Origin: CAVXAE01 sp044225565
GTDB lineage: Bacteria; Pseudomonadota; Gammaproteobacteria; Steroidobacterales; Steroidobacteraceae
DNA length: 9,168 bases
Assembly (NCBI GenBank): GCA_044225565.1
Contig: JBGAIL010000184.1
Location: 1-9,168, forward strand
Reading direction: 5' to 3'
Position numbers and translations under genes: made by a program. Position 1 is the stretch's first letter. The number at the start of each line of letters is the position of its first letter. Under the pieces are notes generated by a model. That model saw only the letters and a program-made list of their open reading frames with translations. It ran no database searches and was not told where the DNA came from. Below, piece by piece: positions 6,843-9,168 of this stretch.

Positions 6843-9168
6843 TCAGTAGCGCATCCTCACACCCAGGAAGGCGCTTCGCGGCGCGCCGTAGTAGTTGCCG
6901 AAGCGGGTGTCGCGGATGTTCTCGTAGTACTTCTCGTCCAGCAGGTTGTTCACGTTGAGCGTGACGCCCACCTTTTCCGAGAAGTCATAGCCCATGCGCA
7001 GGCTCAGGACCACGTACGAATCCTGCTTCACCGTGCGCGCCGGGCTTGCGGTGCCGCTCGTGGCGTCACCGTTCCAGGTGAGCCCGCCGCCGAGGCTGAA
7101 GCCGTGGAGCGCGCCTTCCGCGAACTCGTAGTTGGTGAACATCTTCAGGCTGTGCTTCGGCGTCACGGGCAGGAACTGCACACCTACCAGCGCGGGGTCG
7201 GTGTCGCGCAGCGTCTCGTTCCTGTTGTAGGCGTAGCCGCCGTCGAAGGTCCAGTTCGACGCGAGCCTGCCGTTCGCCTCGAGCTCGAAGCCCTTGCTCT
7301 CGACCAGGCCCGAGCCCACCGAGTAGTTCGGATCGTTGGGATCCGCCACTGCGCGATTGCTCTGGCGGATGCGGTAGATCGCGCCCGACAGCAGCAGTTT
7401 GCCGTCGAGCACGTTGGACTTGATGCCCGCCTCGAGCTGCTTGCCGATGACCGGCCCCACCTGCGAGCCGCCCGCCGTGATGGCCGACTGCGGCTCGAAC
7501 ACGTCCGCATAGCTCGCGTAGAGGTTCACTTTGCGGGTGAGGTCGTACACCAGGCCGAAATACGGAGTGAGCTTGGCGTCCACGGAGTACACCCCGGTCG
7601 GGATGAGATCGAACTCCTGGTAATCGAAGGACACCCAGGCCACGCGCCCGCCGACCACGGCGGTCAAAGGATCCGCCACCGTGATGCGCGCCTGGCCGTA
7701 GGCGCCATACTGCTTCTTGACCTCGCTGCCCGAGTAATAGCCAGGGCCGCTCGGATCCACCGGCATGTCCGGCTGCCTCAGGACGACGGGATTGTAATAA
7801 TCGAAGCTCAACGCCGGCTCGTCCGAGTTGGAGGCGTAGTTCCACTCCGCACGCTGATAGTCCAGGCCGAACAACAGGCCGTGCGTGCGGCCGAACAGGT
7901 CGAATTCGCCGACGGCGCTGGCGTCGGCCGAGAGGGCGTTGGCGTCGTGCTTGCCGTGATAGGAATTGAGCGGCGTGATGACGCCGTCGGTCTCGGTGAT
8001 GGGGCCCGCGGCCCACACGTACTCCTCTTCCCGGTTCATCGACGTGTACTGCAGCGTCAGACGTCCCTTCCAGCGCTCGCCGAAGCGCTGCGCGAGCTCA
8101 CCGTACGCCTGCCGGGTGGTGGTGTGGAAATAGTTCTCGTCGCTGCCGAAGTAGGTGTCGCGCGGCAGATCGATGAGGCCCACGTCTGCGATGCCGGGCA
8201 GGCCGATCTGGATCGTCGAGTCGTAGTCGTCGTAGTGCGCGCCGACCGTGAGCGTGGTGTTCTCGGCGAGATCGAACGCCAGCGAGCCGAAGACGAGCGT
8301 GCGATCCTTGTCGTAGTGGTCGATGTACTCGCCTGCATTCTGGTACGCCATTCCGGCCCGGCCGCGCACCGAGCCCGCGGAGTTGAGCGGCGAGGAGAGG
8401 TCGACCTCGGCGCGACGGAAGTCCCACGAGCCGAGCTGCAGGTTGCCGTTGAGATGGAACTCGCTGGACGGACGCTTCCGTGCGAGATTCAGGCTGCCGC
8501 CCGGGCTGCCGGAGCCGCTGAACAAAGACGCGGGGCCGCGAAGCAGCTCCACGCGCTCGTACAGGAACAGGTCCGGCACGGAGTAAGGGGCGTTGACGCC
8601 GCTGGTGCCCGGCACGCCGTCCACGAGGAAGCTGGAAATCTCGAAGCCGCGGGCGAAGAAGGCCGGGTAGGAAGAGATGGTCTTGGTGGTGGTGACGCCG
8701 GCGGTCTCGCGGAACAGGTCCTCGACGGAGATGAGCCGCTGGTTCTGCAGACGCTCGAGATCGATGACCGTGACCGAGCTCGGCGTCTCGAACACCGGCA
8801 CCAGGCTCTTCGCACCCGCGAGGTTCTCCTGATAGCCGCGGCCGAGAACCAGCACTTCCGCCACGGAATCCGTAGCGGCATCGGCCGCCGGGGCGCCCTC
8901 CGTATCGCTCGCCGCCGCCGCGTTGGTCTGGGCGAGCAGCAGCCCTCGCTCGGAGCCGCCCGACTGCAACGCCACCGGCTCGCGAACGCCCGAACGCGCC
9001 GCTTCGGCAGCCGCGGGCCGGATGAGAACGGTGTTCTCGTTGATGACGTCGTAGGTGAGATCCGTGCCCGAGAGCAGGCGGGCCAGCGCGCTGCGGGCCG
9101 GCAAGGTTCCGACGACTCCCTGCGAGGACTTGCGATCCACGATGTCGGTGGGGATGGTGAGCTGCACG
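6843..9168 (-). CDS. TonB-dependent siderophore-class receptor with STN signalling domain (partial, N-terminus beyond right edge)
   Basis: The frame is open to the right edge and ends with TGA at 6843-6845; 774 residues are visible, counted here from the edge. Residues 1-50 are the latter part of an STN (secretin/TonB N-terminal) domain: GVVGTLPARSALARLLSGTD, then a strand ending NTVLIRP. The rest of STN and the signal peptide are outside. An Ala-rich linker (51-100) leads to a TonB-box-like VAEVLVLG (102-109). The plug follows with SSVTVI, ARGF (172-175), LVDGVPG and ERVELLRGP (204-212), then SGSPGGSLNLARKRP. The remainder is the 22-strand barrel, closing with NVNNLLDEKYYEN and a C-terminal FLGVRMRY whose final aromatic suits BAM-dependent assembly. 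The layout fits the FhuE/FoxA/FpvA-like group. An STN domain normally talks to a FecR-type anti-sigma factor, so autoregulation by FecI/FecR is expected but not visible. Ligand unknown. Confidence 0.95.
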   Translation of the reverse strand, partial: VQLTIPTDIVDRKSSQGVVGTLPARSALARLLSGTDLTYDVINENTVLIRPAAAEAARSGVREPVALQSGGSERGLLLAQTNAAAASDTEGAPAADAATDSVAEVLVLGRGYQENLAGAKSLVPVFETPSSVTVIDLERLQNQRLISVEDLFRETAGVTTTKTISSYPAFFARGFEISSFLVDGVPGTSGVNAPYSVPDLFLYERVELLRGPASLFSGSGSPGGSLNLARKRPSSEFHLNGNLQLGSWDFRRAEVDLSSPLNSAGSVRGRAGMAYQNAGEYIDHYDKDRTLVFGSLAFDLAENTTLTVGAHYDDYDSTIQIGLPGIADVGLIDLPRDTYFGSDENYFHTTTRQAYGELAQRFGERWKGRLTLQYTSMNREEEYVWAAGPITETDGVITPLNSYHGKHDANALSADASAVGEFDLFGRTHGLLFGLDYQRAEWNYASNSDEPALSFDYYNPVVLRQPDMPVDPSGPGYYSGSEVKKQYGAYGQARITVADPLTAVVGGRVAWVSFDYQEFDLIPTGVYSVDAKLTPYFGLVYDLTRKVNLYASYADVFEPQSAITAGGSQVGPVIGKQLEAGIKSNVLDGKLLLSGAIYRIRQSNRAVADPNDPNYSVGSGLVESKGFELEANGRLASNWTFDGGYAYNRNETLRDTDPALVGVQFLPVTPKHSLKMFTNYEFAEGALHGFSLGGGLTWNGDATSGTASPARTVKQDSYVVLSLRMGYDFSEKVGVTLNVNNLLDEKYYENIRDTRFGNYYGAPRSAFLGVRMRY

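Overview
The window is GC-rich and all seven genes lie on the minus strand, so transcription runs from high to low coordinates. A STN-type TonB-dependent receptor, lipoproteins with lipoboxes and several Sec signal peptides point to a Gram-negative proteobacterium. A soil or freshwater gamma- or betaproteobacterium is likely, but the genus cannot be read from the sequence. No tRNA, rRNA, CRISPR array, insertion sequence or phage gene was seen.

Right part (9168 down to 2597): three tightly packed genes. First is a siderophore-class TonB-dependent receptor whose signal peptide and first part of the STN domain lie beyond the right edge. A GTG start two bases after its stop opens an erythromycin-esterase-superfamily protein with a probable export signal and the family's Glu/His/Arg/Glu residues intact. 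Its stop overlaps the start (ATGA) of an exported 944-residue M16 zinc protease with an active N-half and a degenerate C-half. This looks like an uptake-and-digest unit: the receptor imports a ligand, then two probable periplasmic hydrolases, one ester/lactone type and one peptidase, act on it. The receptor-plus-M16 pairing resembles the FusA/FusC ferredoxin system and YddB/PqqL. The added EreA/EreB-like enzyme is the unusual part.

Middle (2547 down to 1384): after 49 bases holding a predicted stem-loop comes a small NTF2/DUF4019-like lipoprotein. After another 42 bases comes a single-pass membrane protein with a charged helix and a Gly-rich tail. Both may share the upstream transcript.

Left part (1383 down to 1): a 160-base gap holds overlapping palindromes, an AT-rich -10-like patch and a clear Shine-Dalgarno sequence. 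It probably starts a separate unit of two exported proteins: a 215-residue protein and, 14 bases later, a YajG-like lipoprotein cut by the left edge. The two share the same order of predicted secondary structure.
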